DNA of 64,000 nucleotides from Fusobacterium varium (GCA_900637705.1 LR134390.1:1674001-1738000), one strand, 5' to 3'; positions 8,406 to 18,007 are shown, numbered from the stretch's first letter. Translations and numbers: made by a program. Notes: a model not told the origin generated them from the letters alone.

Positions 8406-9782
8406 CTATCTTTTAATTTCTGCTGCTTTTTTTCTTGCTTTTTCTGCCATTTCTTCTGCTAATTCAGAAGATAACCCTATATAATTTTCAGGTTTAAGCA
8501 TATTCTTTATATCCTCTTCATTAAAAACTTCTGAAATTACTTCATTTTCTTTTAACAATTGTAAATAATCTTTATGCTCAGTTTCTGATTTTATAGCTAA
8601 TTCATAAATTATTGAGTGAGCTTTATCTTTCCCTAATCTCTCTGCTATCTTCATCATAATATATTCACTGTTATCCAGTCCTTTGTTATTAAGAACATTT
8701 TGATACATTCTCTCTTTAAATATCTGTATTGTTCTAGTAAGTTCCTCTGTCCTCAATAATACTTCTGTTATCAATTCCATAGCCTCTTCCAGAGCTGCAT
8801 CAAAAAGCATATATGATGAACTGTCAGCTTCAAAAGGTCTGCTTCCTGAGTATAATCCCATCGGCACTATAGAATAAAGTTTTTGTGAATTTGCTATTAT
8901 TCCCTTAGCAAGTTTTGGATTTATTTTTTGGGGCATTGTACTGCTTCCTACTGTTCCCTCTTCATAAGCTTCTGATACTTCACCATATTCCTCTATTGAA
9001 GTAGTATATACCTCTTCTGCTATTTTATGACAGTTATTTGCTAAAAGAGCCAGCCCCATTATATATTCTTCTTTATGACTTGTTATGTTTCGTGAAGGGA
9101 CTTCCATAGAATACATTCCAAGTATTTCTGCTACTCTGTTCTGAACTTTTCTTCCAGTTTCCCCTGATGTATTAAAAGCTCCAACTGCTCCTCCCATCAT
9201 TATTTTAAAAACTCTTTTTTCAACTTCTTTCATTCTCTCTACACTTGCAAGTATATCACTTATCCACACTGATACCTTATAGCCATATGTAATCGGTGTA
9301 GCATGTTTGCCATGTGTCCTTCCAGCCATTACTGAATCTTTATTCCTTTCAGCAAGTTCAGCTAAATTTTCCAATATTTTAGAACAAATTAAAAGATATT
9401 TTTCATGTACCTGTTTCAAAATAATAAGCTGCCCACTCTGCTGTATATTTTGAGTAGTTACACCATAATGAATGTATTTTGAACTTTCATTTTCCCCAGA
9501 TATTTCATCACAGGCTTTTATAAAAACTTTTATAAATGGCACAAAGCCATGTCCTATTTTTTTATATATTTCATCCATCAATTTAAAATCTATATATTCT
9601 ATTTTAGCTGCTTTTTCTATATTTTCAGCTGCTTTTTTAGGTATTATTCCAAATTCACTTTGGGCCTTCGCCAAAGCTGCCTCTATATTCAGCCATGCTT
9701 GATATTTTGCTTCTTTAGATACTAATTCTTTTATACCAAAATAGTCCATTGTCTTACTCTTCGAATCGTAGAGTGCTCTCAT
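8406..9782 (-). CDS. Fumarase/aspartase-superfamily lyase (adenylosuccinate-lyase-like)
   Basis: A 458-residue cytosolic lyase. The superfamily signature GSSTMPQKINPK is at residues 279-290, with the catalytic serine in the flexible loop. GRTHGKHATP at 154-163 supplies the catalytic His region, and HYGVTTQNIQQ is at 105-115. The closest remembered relatives are PurB and 3-carboxymuconate cycloisomerase proteins. It follows the PTS gene by 26 bases, so it should be cotranscribed with sugar uptake. Because purB normally sits with purine genes, this copy is better read as a catabolic beta-elimination lyase of unknown substrate. Confidence 0.82.
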   Translation of the reverse strand: MRALYDSKSKTMDYFGIKELVSKEAKYQAWLNIEAALAKAQSEFGIIPKKAAENIEKAAKIEYIDFKLMDEIYKKIGHGFVPFIKVFIKACDEISGENESSKYIHYGVTTQNIQQSGQLIILKQVHEKYLLICSKILENLAELAERNKDSVMAGRTHGKHATPITYGYKVSVWISDILASVERMKEVEKRVFKIMMGGAVGAFNTSGETGRKVQNRVAEILGMYSMEVPSRNITSHKEEYIMGLALLANNCHKIAEEVYTTSIEEYGEVSEAYEEGTVGSSTMPQKINPKLAKGIIANSQKLYSIVPMGLYSGSRPFEADSSSYMLFDAALEEAMELITEVLLRTEELTRTIQIFKERMYQNVLNNKGLDNSEYIMMKIAERLGKDKAHSIIYELAIKSETEHKDYLQLLKENEVISEVFNEEDIKNMLKPENYIGLSSELAEEMAEKARKKAAEIKR

Positions 9783-9808
9783 ATTTTCCTCCCAAAACCC
9801 ATATTCAT

Positions 9809-11373
9809 CTATTTTTTAAGATAATCATCAACAGCATTTTTTACAAATTCTACATATGGCCCAAATACAACATGAATATGATTTTCCTGTGGGAAAAATA
9901 TTCCCGATGCCCCAGCTTCTTTCAATTTTGCTTGATTTATTAATTCTTTATTCTTTATATCCACTCTTAATCTTGTAATACAGTTTTCAGCATTTATTAT
10001 GTTATCTTTTCCACCAAGACCTTCTACTACTATTTCAGCTACTTTTCCATATTGTTTTTCTTTTAGATATTGGTTATTTCTATTATCTTCCATTTCTCCC
10101 TGTTCTCTCCCTGGAGTTTCAAGATTAAATTTTGTAATTGCAAATCTAAATACAACATAAAATACTACAAAGTTTACAATTCCTAAAAGAATAAGCTGTA
10201 CCCAATGTGTATTTTCATAAAGAAGTCCAAATATTCCAAAATCAAATATAGTTCCTCTTATGTATCCGATTGATACATTTAAAAAATTCAACGGAAGTGC
10301 CATTATTCCACAAAGTACTGCATAAACAACAAAAAGTTGTGGTGCTATAAATAAAAATGAAAATTCTAGTGGTTCTGTTACATTCCCTAAAAAAGCTGTA
10401 AGTACAACAGTAAGAATAACCCCTCCAGCTATTTTCTTATTTCTGGCATAAGATGTATGATACATTGCAAGTCCTATTGCTGGTACTCTGAACAAAGTTG
10501 TAAGCATTTGACCAGCTCCCAGATAACTTGTAAGTTTAGGCATAAGTTCATTCCAATAAGGACTTTGAGGACCTAATACAAATAATACATGATTTACAGC
10601 ATTTAATATTCCAATATATGCCTGCCCTTCTATCATATAAGTTCCTCCTGCCTCTGTAAATCTTACAATGGAAGCAAGTACATGGTGCAGTCCAAATGGA
10701 ATAAGTGATCTGTGCATAAACCAGTAAACTGCCAAACCAAATTTATCATTCATAAATATAAAAGAAGATTTCAAAAGAATCTTTGTAATAACTCCCCATA
10801 CAACAGGTACTACAATTCCCACTGGTATCATAACCATAAATGTTATAATAGGTACTGATTTTTTACCACTAAAAAAGCAAAAGCTAATGGCAGTTCAAGT
10901 TTATAAAACTTATCAGTCATTTTTGCAGCTATAAGTCCACTGATGATTCCTCCAGCAGCATCTATTTTCAGAGTATGTATTCCTAAAACTATTCCCTGAC
11001 CTACTTGTGACATACCTTTTGTTACAAGCAGACCTGTTGTTTTTAAGTATACGTTCATGACAATATTCAAAGTAAGATATGCCAGAACAGCTGCAAAGAC
11101 AGCTATTCCCTTTTCCTTCTTTGACATACCATATGCGACTCCCATTGCAAACAGCAAAGGAATATTATCAAAAACAACACTCGTTATGCTTTTTAAGCTA
11201 TTAATCAGCATATTTAAAAATTCATTTCCTAAAAATGGAAATCTTGAAATCATATAATTTTGTGTCAATGCTCCTGTTATCCCCATTACCATACCTATTG
11301 GAGCCATTACTGCTATTGGAAGAAGCAATGATCTACCAAAAACTTGTACGCTATCTTTAAAATTAGTTTTCAT
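9809..11373 (-). CDS. PTS sugar transporter EIICB, glucose/maltose family (frame broken once)
   Basis: A membrane PTS permease fused to an EIIB domain; it imports and phosphorylates a sugar. The EIIC part has some ten hydrophobic segments, with GLHHVLASIVRF and TEPLEFSFLFIAP as family landmarks. The C-terminal EIIB domain carries the phospho-cysteine in INAENCITRLRV and ends VDDYLKK. No EIIA domain is attached. The frame breaks at the A run 10871-10876: the upstream half ends LAFAFLVVKNQYLL, while one extra base gives AFAFFSGKKSVPIITFMVMIP and joins the halves into a 521-residue protein. It is preceded by 55-bp tandem repeats and followed by the lyase gene. The substrate is not deducible. Confidence 0.88.
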
Positions 11374-11438
11374 AAAGTCCCCCTCATATTTTATTTATCT
11401 TTTATAGCTCAAGTTTAATTTATTTTAATGATTTCTTC

Positions 11439-11480
11439 AAGGTAACTTTCAACAGAGTTTTTTTTACATAAAGTTACCTT
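11439..11480. repeat. 11-bp perfect inverted repeat in the PTS leader
   Basis: AAGGTAACTTT and AAAGTTACCTT face each other across 20 bases, 66 bases before the PTS start. A TATAAT on the minus strand (11495-11500) lies just upstream, so the repeat would form a hairpin at the start of the mRNA or serve as an operator. Confidence 0.5.
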
Positions 11481-11560
11481 TTAAATTCCTCTATATTATA
11501 TTCATTTATAATGAAGAATTTATAAATAAAAAATATGATATCTCTTACTCCTTTATAGAT

Positions 11561-11756
11561 TAATATTTTTTGTTATTTTCATATCTTATTTTCTGCTTAC
11601 TTTGATTTTTCCCCTTAATATTTTTTATTATTTCTAAATCTTATTTTCTGCTTACTTTAATTTTTCCCCTTAATATTTTTTATTATTTTCATATCTTATT
11701 TTCTATTTATTTTAACTTTTTTCTTAATATTTTTGGTTATTTCCAAATCTTATGAT
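11561..11756. repeat. 3.5 tandem copies of a 55-bp unit upstream of the PTS gene
   Basis: Units begin at 11561, 11616, 11671 and 11725 and share TAATATTTTTT...TCTTATTTTCTGCTTACTTT...TTTTTCCCCT. The first two copies are nearly identical, the third and the partial fourth are worn. They lie between the terminator of the VOC gene and the PTS promoter region. The even spacing suggests recent duplication; a role as regulator binding sites is possible. Confidence 0.8.
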
Positions 11757-11767
11757 TTTTTAGTATA

Positions 11768-11800
11768 TAAAAAAGCGGCTTATTACACCGCTTTTTTCCA
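11768..11800 (-). terminator. Terminator after the DhaL-DhaK-LsrF-VOC transcript
   Basis: AAAAAAGCGG / CCGCTTTTTT stem, T run in both directions. It lies 17 bases after the VOC-like stop codon and separates that operon from the PTS-lyase transcript. Confidence 0.88.
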
Positions 11801-11816
11801 CATAATTTCTTTTTAT

Positions 11817-12131
11817 TTATTTTTTATCTTCTATCAATTCAAAGATTACTCCCTCTTTGATAGCAAAAGCTATATTTATATCTCCAGCATCAAAAGTATC
11901 AAAAATTACTCTATCCATTTTTTTCTTTTCTTCTTCAATAGATGCTACTTTTATAGCTACATGAGGTTGATGCTGCATTTCAATAGGAAGTGGAGTTCCA
12001 CTTTCATATCTTAAATATTCAAATTTATATTCATGATTGTCAGCAACTGTTACAAATACTTTTAAGGGTGCTAAATATATTTCATTTTCTTTTATCTCTG
12101 TAGTAGGAACACCTATATGTACAAATTCCAT
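11817..12131 (-). CDS. Small VOC/glyoxalase-fold-like protein
   Basis: A 104-residue protein starting MEFVHIGVPTTEI and containing HPHVAIKV-type (QHQPHVAIKVASIEEEK) and VIFELIED ends, the pattern of one half of a vicinal-oxygen-chelate domain (HIG near the start, HVA in the middle, E near the end as metal ligands). It starts 21 bases after the LsrF-like gene and is the last gene before a terminator. By context it may be an epimerase or isomerase acting on the pathway's dicarbonyl or sugar-phosphate intermediate; this is inference. Confidence 0.6.
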   Translation of the reverse strand: MEFVHIGVPTTEIKENEIYLAPLKVFVTVADNHEYKFEYLRYESGTPLPIEMQHQPHVAIKVASIEEEKKKMDRVIFDTFDAGDINIAFAIKEGVIFELIEDKK

Positions 12132-12151
12132 ATTTTCCTCCTCAAAATCTT

Positions 12152-13030
12152 TTATTTTTTAATACTAAGATAATAATCGTATGCTTCTTTTCCCGTATAA
12201 TTTTCATGAACTACTTTTGCTACTGCTTTAGCCATAGCTTTAGGATCTTCAGCTTGGAATATATTTCTTCCCATATCTACTCCTGCTGCTCCCTGTCTGA
12301 TAGCGTTATATGTCATTTCCAATGCTTCATCTTCTGGAAGTTTCTTCCCACCTGCTACTACAATAGGAACAGGACAAGCTGCCACTACTTTATCAAAATC
12401 TTCACAATAATAAGTTTTGATTATATGAGCTCCCAATTCTGCAAGAATTCTTGTTGCAAGAAGGAAATATTTAGTTGTCCTTTCCATTTGTTTTCCAACT
12501 GCCACTACTCCCATTACTGGTATGCCATATTTATTTCCCATATCTATAGTTTTTGTAAGATTAGCTATTGACTCTTTCTGCCCTGGAGCTCCTATAAATG
12601 TCTGTACTGCCATACATGTTGCATTCATACGAATAGCATCTTCTATATCTACACCTATTACTTCATGGCTCATATCATCATCAAGCACAGAACCTCCTGC
12701 TGTAACTCTTAAAGCCAAGCCTTTATCAAAATGAGGAGGAATACAAGTTCTCATAGCTCCTCTAGTTGCCATAAAAACATCTACATCTTCTGCTAAAGGT
12801 GGAATAGCTAAATCTAATCTTTCCAGTCCTGCTGTTGATCCCATTATATATCCATGATCAAATGCCAACATGACTGTTCTTCCACTTTTCGGATTAAATA
12901 TTTTAGCCAGACGTGATTTCATACCCCAGTCCATATTTTCCATACCTTTTACATAAAATGATTTATTATTTTCAAATGGAATGTCTGTCATATAATCTTT
13001 TGCTATTTTATTTCCAAATTGTTCTGCCAT
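12152..13030 (-). CDS. LsrF-like class I aldolase/thiolase
   Basis: A 292-residue TIM-barrel protein very close to LsrF, the enzyme that moves the acetyl group of 3-hydroxy-2,4-pentanedione 5-phosphate to CoA in AI-2 breakdown. Shared blocks are DWGMKSRLAKIFNP, TVMLAFDHGYIMG, PVPIVVAGGKKLPE and GVDMGRNIFQ. The Schiff-base lysine is in IIKTYY (Lys205). It lies 15 bases after dhaK and 21 before the VOC gene in one transcript. Without other lsr genes here the substrate could be a different phosphorylated ketose or diketone. Family call firm, exact reaction inferred. Confidence 0.88.
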   Translation of the reverse strand: MAEQFGNKIAKDYMTDIPFENNKSFYVKGMENMDWGMKSRLAKIFNPKSGRTVMLAFDHGYIMGSTAGLERLDLAIPPLAEDVDVFMATRGAMRTCIPPHFDKGLALRVTAGGSVLDDDMSHEVIGVDIEDAIRMNATCMAVQTFIGAPGQKESIANLTKTIDMGNKYGIPVMGVVAVGKQMERTTKYFLLATRILAELGAHIIKTYYCEDFDKVVAACPVPIVVAGGKKLPEDEALEMTYNAIRQGAAGVDMGRNIFQAEDPKAMAKAVAKVVHENYTGKEAYDYYLSIKK

Positions 13031-13044
13031 TAATTCTACCTCAC

Positions 13045-14046
13045 TTATTTTTTAAAATATGGTGTTCTACAAGGTTGATTCCAGTAATGAATAAGTTCGT
13101 CATCCATTCTTGCTATCATCATTTGAAACCCTGCCTGCTCTTGAACTGTCAATAATTCCCCAACTACGTTAGCTACAACTTTTATTTCTTTTTCTTTTAA
13201 ATAATTATAGCATTTTCTGAATACTATTAATTGTTCCATAAGAGTAGTTGCACCAGTTCCATTGATTATTAACAATAATTTTTCTCCACTTTTAATATCC
13301 AAGTCCTTTAATAAAGCATCAAGCATAATTTGAGCTGTTTCATCAGCAGTTTTAAGTGGCATTCTTCCTCCTCCACCTTCTCCATGCTGTCCCATTCCTA
13401 TTTCCATATCATCATCATCAAGTTCAGCTATAACTCCTCCTGTACTTGGGTGAGTAGCACCTTTTGCTGCCACTGCTATTGTTGCCATATTATCAGCAAA
13501 CTTTTGAGCTATTTCTGCCACTTCTTCTAAAGATTTTCCTTCTGCAGCTGCTGCTCCTGCTATTTTGTACAGAGGTACACACCCAACAAGTCCTCTTCTG
13601 TCATCAGCATTTTCTCTAGGTGCATTAGCCACATCATCTTGAGTAACTACTTTAATTACATTTAACCCAGCTTTTTTTACCATTTTCATAGTAAGGTTAG
13701 CTGTAAGCATATCTCCAGCATGATTCAATACTACAAAAAGCACTCCTTTACCTTTATCTGCCATTTTTATTGCTTCAAAACATTGTTGAGGTCCAGGTGC
13801 TGCAAAAATATCTCCTGGTACAGATATGTCTACCATTCCTTCCCCTACAAACCCACTGATAGCAGGTTCATGCCCTGTTCCTCCAAGAGTTACAATTGTA
13901 ACTCTGTCTGCATCTTTTAATTTTTTATTCACTATTAATCTTGTTCCTTCTGTCAACTCAATAATATCCTGATTAGAAAGTGCCAGTCCTTCCAAAAGTT
14001 CTTGTGTTAAATTACTTGGATCATTGATGAATTTTTTCATTTTCAT
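13045..14046 (-). CDS. dhaK: Dihydroxyacetone kinase-like subunit DhaK
   Basis: A 333-residue DhaK-family protein that binds a short ketose. The substrate-binding histidine that forms the hemiaminal is in GMGQHGEGGGG (His221) and the second active-site His is in GGTGHEPA (His59). PGDIFAAP and NHAGDMLTANL are also conserved. It pairs with DhaL 28 bases upstream. No DhaM phosphodonor gene is in the window. DhaK homologues outside dha operons act on erythrulose and related sugars, and the neighbours (LsrF-like aldolase, lyase, PTS) favour such a role. AGGAGGAG precedes the start. Confidence 0.88.
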   Translation of the reverse strand: MKMKKFINDPSNLTQELLEGLALSNQDIIELTEGTRLIVNKKLKDADRVTIVTLGGTGHEPAISGFVGEGMVDISVPGDIFAAPGPQQCFEAIKMADKGKGVLFVVLNHAGDMLTANLTMKMVKKAGLNVIKVVTQDDVANAPRENADDRRGLVGCVPLYKIAGAAAAEGKSLEEVAEIAQKFADNMATIAVAAKGATHPSTGGVIAELDDDDMEIGMGQHGEGGGGRMPLKTADETAQIMLDALLKDLDIKSGEKLLLIINGTGATTLMEQLIVFRKCYNYLKEKEIKVVANVVGELLTVQEQAGFQMMIARMDDELIHYWNQPCRTPYFKK

Positions 14047-14073
14047 AATAAAAACTCCTCCTATTAATTTATT

Positions 14074-14715
14074 TTATTCAAAACTTTTTGCAAATCCCTG
14101 AAATAAAAGATTCATTGAAACTGCTCCTGCATCTTTAAATCCTAAAGTTTTTTCTTTGTAACTTTTTACTCTTCCAAATTTTGAAATATAGTTTTTAGTA
14201 TCTTCACACCCTTGTTCTGAAGCTATAGCTGCTTCTTTGAACATTCCTTTTATATCAGATTTAGAAGTTGTAATTGCTGTTACTGCTGGTATAAAAGCGT
14301 CCATCATAGTTTTATCTCCAATTTTTGCACCAGACACATCATTCATCTCTTCCAATGAAGCTGTGAACATATCTTTTATAATCTGCTCATCTAATTCTTC
14401 TGCTCCTTCTGGAATTCCAACAGCCAAACCAGATATCCAACTTCCCCAAAGAGGTCCTGCTGACCCTCCATTAACTCCCATAGCACTCATTCCTAAATTA
14501 TCTATAAAATCTTTTATACTTGTTTCTGAATTCCAGTTTTCTATATCTTTTTCAATAGCATTTGCTATTTTTACAATAGTTATCCCATGATCTCCATCAC
14601 CAAATTTTGAATCTATCTCAGAGAGTTCATCAGCATTGGCTTTTAAAAGCTCACATGATGTCAGAAACATTTTTTTAATATCTTCTCTATTAATTTTCAA
14701 TTTTGACACCTCCAT
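14074..14715 (-). CDS. dhaL: Dihydroxyacetone kinase-like subunit DhaL
   Basis: A 213-residue helical barrel protein that holds the adenine nucleotide for DhaK. The Mg-binding aspartates are in DSKFGDGDHG (Asp35, Asp40, Asp42); MGVNGGSAGPLWG and GAKIGDKTMMDAF are the other nucleotide-loop motifs of the family. Length is normal (about 210). It is the first gene of the operon, with a good promoter at 14730-14758. Whether ADP is fixed and recharged by a PTS protein (DhaM-type) or ATP is used directly cannot be told here. Confidence 0.88.
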   Translation of the reverse strand: MEVSKLKINREDIKKMFLTSCELLKANADELSEIDSKFGDGDHGITIVKIANAIEKDIENWNSETSIKDFIDNLGMSAMGVNGGSAGPLWGSWISGLAVGIPEGAEELDEQIIKDMFTASLEEMNDVSGAKIGDKTMMDAFIPAVTAITTSKSDIKGMFKEAAIASEQGCEDTKNYISKFGRVKSYKEKTLGFKDAGAVSMNLLFQGFAKSFE

Positions 14716-14729
14716 ACTTCTTTAATTTA

Positions 14730-14758
14730 ATATTATCATATGTAATTACAAATGTCAA
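14730..14758 (-). promoter_or_regulatory. Promoter of the DhaL-DhaK operon
   Basis: On the minus strand TTGACA (14753-14758), a 17-base spacer, and TAATAT (14730-14735), about 15 bases before the dhaL start. It matches the sigma-70 consensus well. Confidence 0.75.
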
Positions 14759-15101
14759 TGGAGTTAAAATAATTGTTATGATATTTTTATGTACGTTATA
14801 ATTTATTTTAAAACAATCTTTCTATTTAAAATTTTAAATAAAATAAAAAATTACAATAAGGTAGTTGTACTTCCAATATCTCAAAACAAAAATACTGGAG
14901 AGAAAGAAGTTATTCAAATAAATGATTAAAAATCATCAATTTGCAACATTACCTTCAAATTCAAACAAATTCAAAAATGATTTTAAATATTTTACTATTT
15001 TATATTATAAAAATTATATTTTCTATTTACATAATATCATTTAATTTCAGTTAAAAAATTCACTACATCACAAAAATATTTATATAAATAAAAATTTAAA
15101 A
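14759..15101. other. Intergenic gap, mostly empty
   Basis: AT-rich DNA between divergent dhaL and the reductase gene. A short open stretch on the plus strand near 14850-14928 (VVLPISQNKNTGEKE) ends in TAA and could be the tail of a lost gene, but it has no start. Nothing else is seen. Confidence 0.5.
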
Positions 15102-15130
15102 TTTACTTTTTTCATTTTATAGATTATAAT
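15102..15130 (+). promoter_or_regulatory. Promoter of the secreted flavin reductase gene
   Basis: TTTACT (15102-15107), 17-base spacer, TATAAT (15125-15130); the start codon is 75 bases downstream. Confidence 0.65.
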
Positions 15131-15204
15131 AAACTGGTATGTTGCAATAATTAAGTTAATTAATTATTGATATACTGAAAATCATTAAAAGGAGAGATAA
15201 ACAA

Positions 15205-16881
15205 ATGAAAAAATTATTTACAACTGCATTATTTTTACTTATCAGTGCTTTTATATTTGCAGCTGGTACAGTGACAACATCTGGAACTGGAGATGGATTT
15301 TCTGGAAAAATTAAAGTTGATGTTGTAACAACTGGGGAAAAAATAGAAGATATTAAGCTTGTTTCAGACTCTGAAACTTCTCACATAATATCAAGAGCAT
15401 TTCCTATATTAAAAGAAAGAATTTTAAAAGCTCAATCACCTATTGTTGATAGTGTATCTGGTGCTTCTTATACTTCTTTTGGAATAAAAAAAGCTGTTGC
15501 TGAAGCTCTTAAATCTAACGGAAAGGATTTTGGAAGAATCAGATTTAATACTAAAGCTCCAGAACAGCCTGTCACTAATTTAAAAGCTGTAAATACTGAT
15601 CTTGTAATCATTGGTGGAGGTCCTGCTGGGCTAGCTGCTGCTATATCTGCAAGAGAAGCTGGATTAAAAAACATAATTCTTATTGAAAAATTAGATATTC
15701 TTAGTGGTAATGGAAAATATGATATGAATTTTTATGACCTTATTAATTCAGAAGCTCAAAAAGCTAGAGGAATAAATGATACTGTTGAAGCACTTATTGC
15801 TGATAATACTAATCCTCTAGACACTCCTGAAAGAATAAAAGCACAAGCTGAAGGGGCATTTGTTTTAGATAAATGGCTAAGAAGTTTTGGGGTAAAATTA
15901 AACTATAACTATGGAAAAAGAGGACATATGGCTGAATCTAATGCTTATGCTGGAGCTCATATCCAAGATGGTATGGAAAAGAAAGTAAAGGAATTAGGAA
16001 TTGATGTTCGTACTGGGACAAAAGGATTTGACCTTATTATGAAAGATGGTAAAGCAGCTGGTGTAAAAGTACAAAATGGAAATAATTTCTATGACATCAA
16101 CGCTAAAGCTGTTATTATTGCTACAGGTGGATTCTCTGCTAATAAAGAACTACTTAAAAAATATGTTCCCGGATCTGAAGTTTTCCAAACTTCAAACCAA
16201 ATAGGTGCCACAGGAGATTTTATTCCTGTATTTGAAAAAAATAATATAAAAACTGCTAATCTTGAAGTGTTGAATATATTCCCTTTCATTATCAGACAAA
16301 CAAGAGATTTAACTGGTGGAGGAGATGGATTTATTCTTGTGAATAAAGATGGAAAAAGATTTACAAGTGAAAATATCACTTACGCAACTAGATTTTCTAC
16401 TGCACAAAAAATACTTGATCAGCCTGATTCTGCTGTTTTTTACATCTATGATCAAAAACTTTATGATGCAAGTTTCCGTCTTCAAAAACATACAGCTCAA
16501 GGTCTTCATACAAAAGCTGCTACTCTTGATGAATTAGCAGATAAATTAGGAATAGATAAAAACAATTTAAAAACAACAGTTGAAGAATTTAATAAAGCTG
16601 TTCGTGGAGAAATTAAAGATCCATTCAGAGAAAATCCTACTAAGAAAGAATTTATGACTGAAGGTCCTTATTATGGTGTACAGGTAGAATCTGCTATACA
16701 TATGACTAGAGGTGGAGTTGTTGCTGATGAAAAAACTCAAGTTCTTTATGATAATGGAAATATTGTAAGTGGTCTATACGCAGCTGGTGAAGTTGCAAAT
16801 AGTAACTCTGGTGCTTATAGTGCTGCTGTTATTTTTGGACGTATTGCAGGACAGGAAGCTGCTAAATATATCAACAAATAA
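15205..16881 (+). CDS. Secreted FMN-binding / FAD-dependent reductase (fumarate- or urocanate-reductase type)
   Basis: A 558-residue exported flavoprotein. Residues 1-20 are a signal peptide. Residues about 25-105 form an FMN-binding domain with SGASYT (85-90), the site at which ApbE attaches FMN to a Ser or Thr; here the usual Thr of SGAT is Ser. An FAD domain begins at about 132 with VIIGGGPAGLAAA, followed by the fumarate-reductase flavoprotein fold (GDGFILVNKDGKRFTSE, ending GGVVADEKTQVL and LYAAGEVA). No haem motif is present. Such enzymes act in the cell envelope as terminal reductases for fumarate, urocanate, cinnamates or similar acceptors. The acceptor is unknown. Confidence 0.85.
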   Translation: MKKLFTTALFLLISAFIFAAGTVTTSGTGDGFSGKIKVDVVTTGEKIEDIKLVSDSETSHIISRAFPILKERILKAQSPIVDSVSGASYTSFGIKKAVAEALKSNGKDFGRIRFNTKAPEQPVTNLKAVNTDLVIIGGGPAGLAAAISAREAGLKNIILIEKLDILSGNGKYDMNFYDLINSEAQKARGINDTVEALIADNTNPLDTPERIKAQAEGAFVLDKWLRSFGVKLNYNYGKRGHMAESNAYAGAHIQDGMEKKVKELGIDVRTGTKGFDLIMKDGKAAGVKVQNGNNFYDINAKAVIIATGGFSANKELLKKYVPGSEVFQTSNQIGATGDFIPVFEKNNIKTANLEVLNIFPFIIRQTRDLTGGGDGFILVNKDGKRFTSENITYATRFSTAQKILDQPDSAVFYIYDQKLYDASFRLQKHTAQGLHTKAATLDELADKLGIDKNNLKTTVEEFNKAVRGEIKDPFRENPTKKEFMTEGPYYGVQVESAIHMTRGGVVADEKTQVLYDNGNIVSGLYAAGEVANSNSGAYSAAVIFGRIAGQEAAKYINK

Positions 16882-16889
16882 ATATTAAT

Positions 16890-16936
16890 AAAAAAGAGGA
16901 TATATCAAAGTTAGATTAACTTATATCCTCTTTTTA
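16890..16936. terminator. Bidirectional terminator between convergent flavoprotein genes
   Basis: AAAAAGAGGATATA / TATATCCTCTTTTT stem with an A run before and a T run after. Confidence 0.88.
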
Positions 16937-16940
16937 CATC

Positions 16941-18007
16941 TTATTTTATATAATCTTTATTTGAAAAAACTCCTGACATTATTATAAACTTTCTAATAAA
17001 AGAATTATACATCAATTTTCCTTTTAAAATCTTTAAATTTAACTTCATTCTTATACTTTCAGTTCTTTTACAGTATTCTATAATTCCACTTTTTATACCT
17101 TTTTATTTATAGAATCTGCCAGATAATAACCACTAATAAGAGCATAACTTATTCCCTCAGATGAACTGGCACTTATAAGTCCAGCTGCTTCTCCTATGAG
17201 TGCTATCCTGTCCTTTGCCATGAAATATTCATTCCATTTAGGAACTCTTATAAAAGTTCCTTCATCTCTGATTATGTCATTGATATCTATTCCCTCTGAT
17301 TTAACTCTCTCTTCTAATTGGTGAAATTTATCCCAGCTGCCTTTCCCTTTTTTTAAAATAGTTCCTAGTATAAGTTCATTTCCTTTTGGGACCAACCATG
17401 AATAATAATTATTTATATTTTTATCAAATATAGCCATATGATATGAAAAATCTTTCTTCATTTTATAAACTCTTTGAATGGCAATATAATCATTTTTTGA
17501 TTTGTTGTCTAAATTTTTTCTAATAAGAGAATTTGCTCCCTCAGCACTTACTATCATTTTGGTTTTTACTTTTTTTATATCCATTCCTATTCTATAGATA
17601 ACTGTATAAATGCCATTTTCATCTTCTGAATAATCTATAAATAAAGCTCCCTTAATTAATTCTACATGAGATGCTTTTTGAGATAAAAGATAATTATCAA
17701 ATTTCTCTCTATCAAAATTCAAATAATTTTTATAGTACTTCTTTTTAAGATTATTATCATAATCTATTACCTGCACATTGAATACTTGAGGTGATACCAA
17801 TATATCTTTTGATAAAGAGTATCCTAATCCTGATAAAGCAGCTTGAGCTTCATGAGCCAAAAGTCCTCCACAGCATTTTATAATTTTATTATTTTCATCT
17901 TCATAATCTCTTCTGTCTAAAAGAAGAACTTTATATTTACTGTTAATAAATTTTGAAAAAACACTCCCAGCTGGGCCTCCTCCAATTACTACTATGTCAT
18001 ATATCAT
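16941..18007 (-). CDS. FAD-dependent oxidoreductase, geranylgeranyl-reductase-like (frame broken once)
   Basis: An FAD protein of the p-hydroxybenzoate hydroxylase fold. The dinucleotide motif VVIGGGPAGSVF is at residues 6-17, a KCCGG.L motif typical of geranylgeranyl-reductase-type proteins follows near residue 45, and the second FAD motif is RIALIGEAAGLISASSSEGI. The frame stops at 17093 after SINKKV. In the next frame the protein continues as GIKSGIIEYCKRTESIRMKL to a TAA at 16941, giving 355 residues if the T run at 17100-17104 (plus strand) has one more base. The substrate is unknown; unsaturated isoprenoids or quinones are possible for the family. Confidence 0.75.

Noticed and set aside
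14838-14928. Short open stretch as a gene
   Set aside because: No start codon or ribosome site; at most a leftover of a lost gene.
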